The position numbers and the translations under genes were made by a program. DNA of 64,000 nt. Source: Chitinophagaceae bacterium (lineage in GTDB: Bacteria; Bacteroidota; Bacteroidia; Chitinophagales; UBA10324). The stretch's first letter is position 1, and each line of letters starts with the position of its first letter. The notes under the pieces are model-generated. The model saw only the letters and a list, made by a program, of their open reading frames with translations. It did no database searches and had not been told where the DNA came from. Shown piece after piece: positions 53,271 through 60,985 of the stretch. The stretch spans positions 1,162,501-1,226,500 of the forward strand of contig JADKFU010000005.1 of the NCBI GenBank assembly GCA_016717285.1, written 5' to 3'.

Positions 53271-55754
53271 ATGTCTTCCCTTCCCAAAATAGAATCCTGG
53301 TTCGAACAAAAAGGATGGAAACCATTTCCATTCCAGTATGAAGTATGGGAAAAATATGCTGCCGGTTATTCCGGTTTGCTGAACGCGCCAACAGGCAGTG
53401 GGAAAACATTCGCGCTCTGGATGCCGGCATTGATGGAGTATATGCAAAATGAAAAGAAGCCTAAAGGATTGCAATTGCTTTGGATCACACCATTGAAAGC
53501 GCTTGCAAAGGATATTCATCTGGCTGTGCAGGAAGCCACAAAAGAAATGGGAGTAAACTGGAAAGTGGAATTGCGGACAGGCGATGTGTCTGCCGCACGA
53601 AAAAAGAAGCAGCTTGAAAAATTGCCGGATGCATTAATAACTACACCGGAAAGTTTGCATCTCTTACTTACCACCGGTGAATCCGAAAAATTATTTTCAA
53701 ACCTGCAGGTAATTGTAGTGGATGAATGGCATGAATTATTTGGATCGAAGCGTGGCGTGTTGGTGGAATTGGCCTTATCAAGAATTAAAAGTATCAGGCC
53801 CGGATTAAAAACCTGGGGTATCTCCGCAACCATCGGAAACCTTGCACAGTCAATTGAAGTTTTGCTCGGAAATGATTTCAAAGGAAACAAATGTGTAGTG
53901 GTTGCCGATATCCGCAAGAAGATCAACATCCGCTCGGTGCTTCCGGATGAGATAGAAAGATTTCCATGGGCCGGTCATTTAGGCACCCGATTGATTCCGA
54001 ATATTCTTCCGATAATAGAAAAGAGCCGTTCTACTTTATTGTTCACCAACACACGAGGCCAGGCGGAAATGTGGTATCAGCAATTGTTGAACTATTCACC
54101 TGACCTTGCAGGAACGATTGCTATTCACCACGGATCACTGAGTAAGGAAGTGAGAGCGTGGGTGGAAAATGCGTTGCACAATGATAGGTTGAAGGTAGTG
54201 GTATGCACTTCCTCATTGGATCTCGGAGTTGATTTCACACCCGTTGAAACTGTGATACAGGTTGGAAGTCCGAAAGGAGTTGCGCGATTCCTGCAACGTG
54301 CAGGAAGAAGCGGCCATCAGCCGGATGCAGAAAGCAACATTTATTTTGTTCCAACCCATTCACTGGAGCTTATTGAAGGAGCTGCCTTAAAAGAGGCCAT
54401 TGAAAAAAATATTTTGGAAGATAGAATTCCTTACATCAAGCCCATTGATGTATTGGTGCAATATTTAGTTACACTGGCAGTAGGTGATGGATTCCGGCAG
54501 GAAGAAATTTTTAAAGAAATAAAAACAACTTTTGCATTTGCTGATGTAACGGATGATGAATGGGATTGGGTTTTACTTTTCATTACTACAGGCGGTTCAT
54601 CGCTTGAACATTACCAGGAGTTTTCAAAGGTGATAGAAGCAGATGGTATTTTTAAAGTGTATGATAAAAAAGTCGCGTTGCGTCATCGTCTGTCTATCGG
54701 TACCATAGTAGCTGATGCGAGCATGTTCATCAGGTATCTCACTGGTGGAAATATCGGAACGATAGAAGAGTATTTTATTTCGCGTTTGAATCCGGGTGAT
54801 GTGTTTTGGTTTGCGGGAAAATGTTTGTCGCTGGTGCAGGTGCGTGGCAACACTGCTTATGTTCGTAAAATAAAACCAACGAAAGGACAAATTCCTTCGT
54901 GGCAGGGCGGGAGAATGCCATTGTCGTCACAGCTCTCTGCGATGATTCGTAAAAAAATTGACGAAGCAAAACATCATACTGAAAAGGAAATAGAAGTAAA
55001 AGTATTGAAGCCATTATTGGATTTGCAGGAACAACGTTCACTGTTGCCTTCTCTGCATGAGTTTTTGATTGAGCAATTGGAAACTGATGAAGGACATCAC
55101 TGTTTCTTTTTTCCGTTTGAAGGAAGACTGGTGCATGAAGGAATGGCGGCTTTATTTGCCTATCGTATTGCACTCATCAAACCCATTTCATTTTCCATTG
55201 CTATGAATGATTATGGATTTGAATTGCTTTCTGATGCTCCGATTCCGTTGGAAGAAGCAATTGCGCAGGATTTATTTTCTACCGAAAATTTACTGGCCTA
55301 CATCGAGGCAAGTGTGAACGCTACGGAAATGGCGATGCGTCGTTTTCGCGAGGTGGCACGTATTGCAGGATTGATCTTCCAGGGTTTTCCCGGCAGGCAG
55401 GAAAAGGAACGTCACCTGCAGTCCTCCACTTCTTTATTGTTTAAAGTTTTTTCAGAGTATGATCCTAAAAATTTATTGTTGCGGCAATGCTACCAGGAGG
55501 TATTGGATTTTCAATTAGAGGAGTTGCGGTTAAGAAGAGCATTGATGCGCATCAATTCACAAAGTACAATGATCACTCATCCGGAAAAACCAACGCCATT
55601 TGCATTTCCGATAATGGTGGATCGCATGCGCGAAAAACTTACCAGTGAGAAATTAGAGGAGCGTGTGAGAAAAATGCAACTGCATTTCGGAGAAGAGGTA
55701 AGGAATAAACCTATGCGCCGAAAGTTGGCAGCGCAAAAAAAAACTAAGCCATGA
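53271..55754 (+). CDS. Ligase-associated DEXH-box helicase (Lhr-like)
   Basis: 827 residues, two RecA-like domains. Motif I APTGSGKT, Ia TPLKALAKD, II VDEWHE (DEWH box), III GISATIG, IV LFTNTRGQAE, V TSSLDLGVDF and VI QRAGRSGHQ. The C-terminal half is a Lhr-specific region with winged-helix and other domains. It belongs to the group named for the ligase-associated DNA damage response, here with its full partners. Its TGA overlaps the ATG of PdeM by 4 bases. Acts as an ATP-driven DNA translocase in repair (family). Confidence 0.95.
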   Translation: MSSLPKIESWFEQKGWKPFPFQYEVWEKYAAGYSGLLNAPTGSGKTFALWMPALMEYMQNEKKPKGLQLLWITPLKALAKDIHLAVQEATKEMGVNWKVELRTGDVSAARKKKQLEKLPDALITTPESLHLLLTTGESEKLFSNLQVIVVDEWHELFGSKRGVLVELALSRIKSIRPGLKTWGISATIGNLAQSIEVLLGNDFKGNKCVVVADIRKKINIRSVLPDEIERFPWAGHLGTRLIPNILPIIEKSRSTLLFTNTRGQAEMWYQQLLNYSPDLAGTIAIHHGSLSKEVRAWVENALHNDRLKVVVCTSSLDLGVDFTPVETVIQVGSPKGVARFLQRAGRSGHQPDAESNIYFVPTHSLELIEGAALKEAIEKNILEDRIPYIKPIDVLVQYLVTLAVGDGFRQEEIFKEIKTTFAFADVTDDEWDWVLLFITTGGSSLEHYQEFSKVIEADGIFKVYDKKVALRHRLSIGTIVADASMFIRYLTGGNIGTIEEYFISRLNPGDVFWFAGKCLSLVQVRGNTAYVRKIKPTKGQIPSWQGGRMPLSSQLSAMIRKKIDEAKHHTEKEIEVKVLKPLLDLQEQRSLLPSLHEFLIEQLETDEGHHCFFFPFEGRLVHEGMAALFAYRIALIKPISFSIAMNDYGFELLSDAPIPLEEAIAQDLFSTENLLAYIEASVNATEMAMRRFREVARIAGLIFQGFPGRQEKERHLQSSTSLLFKVFSEYDPKNLLLRQCYQEVLDFQLEELRLRRALMRINSQSTMITHPEKPTPFAFPIMVDRMREKLTSEKLEERVRKMQLHFGEEVRNKPMRRKLAAQKKTKP

Positions 55755-56407
55755 ATCCGAAGGACGTAACATCTCATACTGTTGCAGGGGAAGAGCTGTT
55801 GTTGCTTCCTGAAAAAGTTATTTTCTGGAAACGGCAGCACAGTTTGTTTGTAGCTGATCTTCATTTGGGAAAAAGCGGGCATTTCAGAAAGGCAGGCATT
55901 CCGGTTTCATCACTGGTGCATCACGATGATTTAAGCAGGCTGTCGGAGGTGATTCATCAATGGAAAGTTACTACCGTTTATCTGCTCGGCGATTTGTTTC
56001 ACAGCTTTCACAACAACGAGTGGCAGCATTTTATTGAATGGAGAATGCAATATCCTGAGGTTACCTTCCACCTGATTAAAGGCAATCATGATATACTTGA
56101 TGATCAGTTAATGGTTGAAGGAAAAATAATCCTGCATCATGAATCAATGGTGGTTGCACCATTTTTTCTTACCCATAAACCAGTGGACGTGTTTGAAAAA
56201 AAATACTATCAGTTTTATGGGCATCTGCATCCGGCAGTACGTTTAAGCGGAAAAGGAATGCAGTCGGTCATATTTCCCTGTTTTAGTTTTGGTAAGACAT
56301 CTTGTGTATTGCCTGCCTTTGGTGGCTTCACAGGTCATAGTGTGTTACAACCCGCTGAGTCAGATGCAGTATTTATCATTTATAATAACATGGTGAATCA
56401 GGTTTGA
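55751..56407 (+). CDS. pdeM: Ligase-associated endonuclease PdeM (metallophosphoesterase)
   Basis: 218 residues, calcineurin-like fold. Metal-binding motifs: VADLHLGKSGHFRKAG (Asp-x-His), LLGDLFHS, IKGNHDILD, LTHKPVD and YGHLHPAVRL. Overlaps the helicase gene by the ATGA junction, so translation is coupled. PdeM is the small nuclease of the four-gene cluster. Confidence 0.93.
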   Translation: MNPKDVTSHTVAGEELLLLPEKVIFWKRQHSLFVADLHLGKSGHFRKAGIPVSSLVHHDDLSRLSEVIHQWKVTTVYLLGDLFHSFHNNEWQHFIEWRMQYPEVTFHLIKGNHDILDDQLMVEGKIILHHESMVVAPFFLTHKPVDVFEKKYYQFYGHLHPAVRLSGKGMQSVIFPCFSFGKTSCVLPAFGGFTGHSVLQPAESDAVFIIYNNMVNQV

Positions 56408-56684
56408 TATTAAAATTGCTAACTTGATATATTGTTAAAATGACTAAATGGTTGTATGGTTGCGGCGAAGCCGGAGAGTAGACGCATCAACCAATCTTTA
56501 CTGTCACTTCAATCCCATGATAATGGCGATATGTTTTGAAGTGCGTATGAAAACTTAGTATAACGGCATTGGTTGGTGCAATGAGAAAAACAGGATTGCT
56601 GTTACGTGTTGATTGTAGTTTTTTTATAAATTATCACATGACTTTGCCTGAATCAAAGCCTATTCTCCTGATTCAACGGAACCT

Positions 56685-56760
56685 CAAACTTTCAAACTTT
56701 CAAACCCTCAAACTCTCAAACCCTCAAACCCTCAAACCCTCAAACTCTCCAACTCTCCAA
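56685..56760. repeat. 8-bp tandem repeat CAAACYYT
   Basis: Nine consecutive 8-base units of the type CAAACCCT/CAAACTCT/CAAACTTT with one variant (CCAACTCT), then CCAA, inside the 430-base gap between PdeM and the LuxR-type gene. The count of units could vary between strains. Confidence 0.75.
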
Positions 56761-56808
56761 TTTCACCCTTGTAGCCATACTTCTACACTCTCAAAAAAAA
56801 CAAGTTTG

Positions 56809-56816
56809 TATGTTTG
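56809..56816 (+). promoter_or_regulatory. -7 element of the LuxR-type regulator gene
   Basis: TATGTTTG fits TAnnTTTG and lies 27 bases before the ATG at 56844. It argues against the in-frame ATG at 56814. No -33 TTG at the standard spacing. Confidence 0.55.
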
Positions 56817-56843
56817 CTATTTCCTGATAAGGTACAATGCCAG

Positions 56844-57485
56844 ATGAATAGCCCGAGGATACTGATAGCTGATGACCATTCTATTATCCGGGTAGGTATG
56901 AAATTTATTCTGGAGTCGCAGTTCACCGATTACAATCTGGAGGAAGTGGAAAATTGCAAGGAGCTATCTGAGCGGTTAAAGGATAACACTTTCACCCATC
57001 TTATTCTCGACCTGCAATTACAGGATTGCAATGTGATGAATATATTTTCCGGCATCAGAGAACAGTATCCCGGTTTGCAGATCCTGATTTATACAATGAG
57101 CCCGGAGGAAATTTTCGGCAAGCGGCTGCTTCATATGGGTGCTAACGGATTCCTGAGTAAGCAAAGCAGTCAGGGTGAAATTATTAAAGCTCTTCACTTA
57201 TTCTTATTGAACCGCAAATTTGTAAGCGATAAATTGCAACAGCAATTGCGGTCGGAGTCAGGCGAAGGCAAATCAGGTGAACATCCTTTTGAGGATCTCT
57301 CAGAGCGGGAAATGGCCGTATTCAATAATTTAATGAATGGCAAAGGAGTGAAAGAAATTGCCGGCCTGCTCAACCTTAAAGCAACAACCGTCGCGACTTA
57401 TAAAGCGAGAATTTTTGACAAGGTGGGCGTAAACAATATGGTGGAGTTGCAGAATATTGCACAGTTCTATCACTTTAACGGATGA
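56844..57485 (+). CDS. LuxR/NarL-family response regulator
   Basis: About 213 residues from the ATG at 56844. Receiver domain with ADDHS and Asp56 (LILDLQLQD); C-terminal LuxR helix-turn-helix: DLSEREMAVFNNLMNGKGVK, then EIAGLLNLKATTVATYKARIF and VGVNNMVEL. Heads an operon with the propeller-type kinase starting 34 bases later, so it is likely the cognate regulator. Confidence 0.94.
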   Translation: MNSPRILIADDHSIIRVGMKFILESQFTDYNLEEVENCKELSERLKDNTFTHLILDLQLQDCNVMNIFSGIREQYPGLQILIYTMSPEEIFGKRLLHMGANGFLSKQSSQGEIIKALHLFLLNRKFVSDKLQQQLRSESGEGKSGEHPFEDLSEREMAVFNNLMNGKGVKEIAGLLNLKATTVATYKARIFDKVGVNNMVELQNIAQFYHFNG

Positions 57486-57518
57486 ACTTCTTTGCGCTTG
57501 TTATTTTGCCTTATATTG

Positions 57519-59141
57519 ATGCGCATGCCGAAAATGTTAAGAAGAAGTGTTTCCCTGTTCATCGCTCTTGTTTGTTTGCTGCCCGCCTATGCGCAGCACT
57601 CATTTCACGTAGAGCATTATACTTCCCAAAATGGCTTGCCTCAAAACAGCGTCACTTCTGCGCAGTTTGATTCATCAGGCTATTTATGGTGTTCGACAGA
57701 AGGTGGCATAGTGCGGTTTGATGGTAATAGCGTGCAGACCTTCAATAACTTCAGCCATCCGGAATTTTTAACCGAAAGAGGTAACAGTGTCCTGAAAACC
57801 TTTGAAGGGGATGTGGTTGTTCAAAACAGTTCTATTGGTGTGTTTGCCATCGAACCTGGAAAGTTGCAGCAGCTTATACGGCCATTTCAACCCGGACAAA
57901 ATGTAACCCAGATAAAAGGAGCAATACCCGGTATTGATATATATGAAAAAATGGTGCGGGAAGAATTGATCGGAAAATACACCGGCAAACCTGATCGTAC
58001 AATGGTGTCGGTATTTCCTTTGAGCGATTCGAGTTACCTATTGATTGGCTGGAAAGATCCGATGCTTTTTCACGGGACTGTTTTGCAGAAGATATTTCCA
58101 ACCGGTGACTACAATCCTGTTGGCTATTTTATGGTTAAGGGCCGACTTCTTTTTTTAGATAAGGAGAATCATTTGTTTGAGGTGAATATAAAAGATGGAA
58201 CCATCACCAGGTGCACACTTACCGGCGATCTATGGAAAAAAGCGCCTGAAAATAAAACAGCTTTTGAATATGTATACAGGACCATCTGGCCCTTTAATTA
58301 TGCATTCGTAATGGACGGTACATCATTATACAGGATAGCTGTTGGGGTAGGTAAGCAGGCATTTACATCCGAACTGCTTACCAAAAATCTTCCCGAAGGA
58401 TGCCTTATTAATTGTATGGCTTATGATGCGCAAAGAAAAATTATTGCGATAGGTACCGATTCAAAAGGTTTGTTCGTGTACCGCGAAAATTCTTTAAGGA
58501 CGGATCAATTCGATATTTCAGCAGCAGGAATCAGCAATGTATATTATGTTCAATTAGCGATTGACAGCGCGAGGGTGATGACCTCCAATCAACGGGTGTA
58601 CAATACCCTTACGGGAAAATTTGAGCAATCAGCAATCGGTCCTTACGATAATTATGCGTTACTTAAGGATAGCGCCGGTGATATCTGGTATCCTTACCAG
58701 AATAACATTGTCCGTTATCATGAAGTTGAGAAAGCAAAAACCATCATACCCAAAAAATTCACCGGTGATATCAATACTTTTTTTGAAGATGCCGATAGAA
58801 TCTGGGTGGGCTCGCAAAATGGCATTGGATATATAGAAAATGATTCCATGCGGTTACTGTCTTCGCTGTCCGGTGATCCGACTTATTGCTTCTCCAGAAT
58901 ATCCGATTCAACGTTGATGGTGGGAACCGGCCAGGGCGTTTATTTTCTGAATAGCACAACGTTAAAATGCGATACCCTTCATGCTTTTGATGGTATATAT
59001 GTTCGGGCAATGCAAACCATCGGCGATATTATTTTTATTGGGACTTATGGAAATGGATTTTATTTATGGAAAGGAAATAAGTTGGTAAAAGCACCTATCG
59101 ACCGGTATGGGGCGATGGTAGATGTACATGCATTTTTTTAG
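57519..59141 (+). CDS. Propeller sensor kinase, 5' part (ends at frameshift)
   Basis: 540 residues from the ATG at 57519. An in-frame TTG at 57492 is a weaker start. Signal peptide (SVSLFIALVCLLPAYAQ), then reg_prop-type repeats such as SSGYLWCSTEGGIVRFDGNS, GDIWYPYQNNIVRYHEV, and IWVGSQNGIGYIEND, the periplasmic propeller of Bacteroidota hybrid kinases. The frame stops at TAG (59139-59141) inside a T7 run. The frame in the next phase continues directly with LDRNKNIWITTNRGLFQTTQ, a further propeller repeat, so this is the first part of a single broken or frameshifted gene of about 1,030 residues. Confidence 0.88.
   Translation: MRMPKMLRRSVSLFIALVCLLPAYAQHSFHVEHYTSQNGLPQNSVTSAQFDSSGYLWCSTEGGIVRFDGNSVQTFNNFSHPEFLTERGNSVLKTFEGDVVVQNSSIGVFAIEPGKLQQLIRPFQPGQNVTQIKGAIPGIDIYEKMVREELIGKYTGKPDRTMVSVFPLSDSSYLLIGWKDPMLFHGTVLQKIFPTGDYNPVGYFMVKGRLLFLDKENHLFEVNIKDGTITRCTLTGDLWKKAPENKTAFEYVYRTIWPFNYAFVMDGTSLYRIAVGVGKQAFTSELLTKNLPEGCLINCMAYDAQRKIIAIGTDSKGLFVYRENSLRTDQFDISAAGISNVYYVQLAIDSARVMTSNQRVYNTLTGKFEQSAIGPYDNYALLKDSAGDIWYPYQNNIVRYHEVEKAKTIIPKKFTGDINTFFEDADRIWVGSQNGIGYIENDSMRLLSSLSGDPTYCFSRISDSTLMVGTGQGVYFLNSTTLKCDTLHAFDGIYVRAMQTIGDIIFIGTYGNGFYLWKGNKLVKAPIDRYGAMVDVHAFF
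59133..59139 (+). other. T7 slippery run at the frame switch
   Basis: The codons read GCA TTT TTT TAG. A -1 slip on the T7 run gives GCA TTT TTT TTA GAC, which restores the full kinase frame. A T TTT TTT heptamer is a canonical -1 frameshift signal. A one-base deletion or sequencing error gives the same picture. I saw no strong stimulatory hairpin directly after it. Confidence 0.6.
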
Positions 59142-60601
59142 ACCGCAATAAGAACATCTGGATTACCACCAATCGTGGATTGTTCCAAACGACACAGCAA
59201 AGTCTGCAGAATTATTTCTCAGATGCAACTTACCCGGTATATTATTACAGGTATGGAGTGAATGACGGCATGCTTACAGACGAATTCAACGGAGGGTGTT
59301 CACCTGCTTATGCGATATTGGCAAACGGTTATGTTTCATTTCCTACTATACAGGGAATAGTGTCATTTAAGCCGGAGATGATCACAGCGTTGCTTCCACA
59401 GGAAAAAATCAGCATTGATGAAATCGTTGTGGATACTAAGGTTGTAACAGTTAGCCAATTGTTAAATCTTCAAAGTGATTACCGGCAGTTGGAGGTCCTT
59501 TTTTCCACACCGTATTGGGGCACAGGAGATAACATCTGGATGGATTATAAAATAGAGGGAAGAGGACAGAACTGGATACCCGTTAAGCAGAATGAACGCC
59601 GGATTGTAATTTCAAATCTGCCATTCGGAAGTTACAAGCTGCTGATCAGAAAGCGGTCGGGCTTTGATTCAGCCGATTGGGTGCAGGTAATTTTGCCTTT
59701 ACATGTTGAACCGTATTTCTTTCAGACATCATGGTTCATCGGACTTGTTTTGCTTTTCCTGTTCGGTGCATTTTGGCTGGTAACACGGCTTCATGCAAGA
59801 GGCATGATCAGAAGAAACCTGCGGCTGGAAGCGCTTATCGGCGTTCGTACCAACGAATTGAAACTTGCCAACAGGAGCCTCGCGGTATCAGAAAAAAATC
59901 TGCAGCAATCGGTCACTATTAAAGATAAAATGATAGCTATTCTTTCACATGATATCATTACACCGCTCCGCTTTATCGGACTCTCTGCAAAATTGGCAAA
60001 AGAACAGAAACAGGATGATCCACAGGCGCTGGCTAAAACATTAGGAGATATTCAGAATGCAACTGTTAAACTTTACGACAATGCTTCCAACATTCTGAAC
60101 TGGATTAACCTCCAGAACGATCGCATTACTGTAAGATCCTCGCATGTACCTGTATTTGCCCTTGTTCACGAATTATTTGAAATGCTCAGTGAATTGGCTG
60201 ATGTAAAGGATACGCAACTGTTGAATACCGTTTCTGAAGACGATATAATTAATACTGACCCGCAATTGCTTTCTATTGTGCTGACCAATGTAATTTCCAA
60301 TGCAATTAAACACACCCGGAAGGGCACCATTCTTTTATTGGCCATTGATGAAATAACACAATACAAAATTCAGGTGATCGACAATGGAGAAGGTATTCCG
60401 AAAGAAATACTTGATCGTATCAATAATCCATCAGGCGAGCAGTTGTTGAAAAGCGGTTTTTCCGAAAACGATTTTGGTGGTAGTGGACTTGGCTACCTCT
60501 TACTCCGCGACTTATTGCCATTAATCAATGGCAGTTATGAAGTAAAAAGTGAACCGCTGCAAGGTACTTCTGTGCAAATCACTATAAAACCCCTCAACTG
60601 A
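59138..60601 (+). CDS. Propeller sensor kinase, 3' part (Y_Y_Y, membrane segment, kinase)
   Basis: About 487 residues in the frame reached by a -1 slip at 59133-59139; it has no convincing start of its own (only a TTG at 59180). It continues the propeller (NIWITTNRGLF), then a Y_Y_Y domain (VLFSTPYWGTGDNIWMDYKI, NLPFGSYKLLIRKRSG), a transmembrane helix (SWFIGLVLLFLFGAFWLV), HisKA with SHDIITPLRFIGLSAKL, and an ATPase domain with VISNAIKHT, IDNGEGIP and FGGSGLGYLLL. With the upstream part it forms a typical Bacteroidota propeller-type histidine kinase, paired with the LuxR-type regulator. Confidence 0.85.
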   Translation, partial: LDRNKNIWITTNRGLFQTTQQSLQNYFSDATYPVYYYRYGVNDGMLTDEFNGGCSPAYAILANGYVSFPTIQGIVSFKPEMITALLPQEKISIDEIVVDTKVVTVSQLLNLQSDYRQLEVLFSTPYWGTGDNIWMDYKIEGRGQNWIPVKQNERRIVISNLPFGSYKLLIRKRSGFDSADWVQVILPLHVEPYFFQTSWFIGLVLLFLFGAFWLVTRLHARGMIRRNLRLEALIGVRTNELKLANRSLAVSEKNLQQSVTIKDKMIAILSHDIITPLRFIGLSAKLAKEQKQDDPQALAKTLGDIQNATVKLYDNASNILNWINLQNDRITVRSSHVPVFALVHELFEMLSELADVKDTQLLNTVSEDDIINTDPQLLSIVLTNVISNAIKHTRKGTILLLAIDEITQYKIQVIDNGEGIPKEILDRINNPSGEQLLKSGFSENDFGGSGLGYLLLRDLLPLINGSYEVKSEPLQGTSVQITIKPLN

Positions 60602-60985
60602 TCCATTTATGATGTAAATCTCTTCCTAACGCTTCCGTTTATGCGCTTTAAAACTATTGGAAGTGTGCCCGATTAAGGAGATTCATGCTAATATTTGGTA
60701 AAATCTTACTAATGCGCATTGGTGTTTCATAGGGTATTAGCATCATGTAGCAATAATTCTACAAGTATCCTTTTTGCGTAATTCTATTTTTGACCCGCTT
60801 TTGAAAAAATGAGTAGTAACTAATGTGCGCTTGTTATTCTGCGGGGTAATTACCCATGTATAACAGTTCAAATCAAATATCAAAAGTATTGACCAGTCTG
60901 TCAGCATAAAAACAAGTACCCATCTAAAAATAAACCTTAGCACAATACTCCATTCAGTTACACTTTAAACATTAATTCTCCTCCT
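60602..60985. other. Intergenic region before the giant secreted protein
   Basis: 384 bases without a gene, repeat or clear promoter. CTCCTCCT lies just before the ATG at 60986, which is the wrong strand for a Shine-Dalgarno site and is probably chance. Confidence 0.4.

Noticed and set aside
56569..56847. 92-codon open frame before the LuxR-type gene
   Set aside because: It runs through the 8-bp repeat (Ser/Leu/Pro-rich low complexity) and overlaps the promoter and start of the real gene.
57482..57670. 62-codon frame overlapping the start of the sensor kinase gene
   Set aside because: It overlaps the signal peptide region of the kinase in another frame and has no family features.
60978..60985. 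CTCCTCCT before the ATG of the giant secreted protein as a ribosome binding site
   Set aside because: It is the complement of a Shine-Dalgarno sequence, not the sequence itself.
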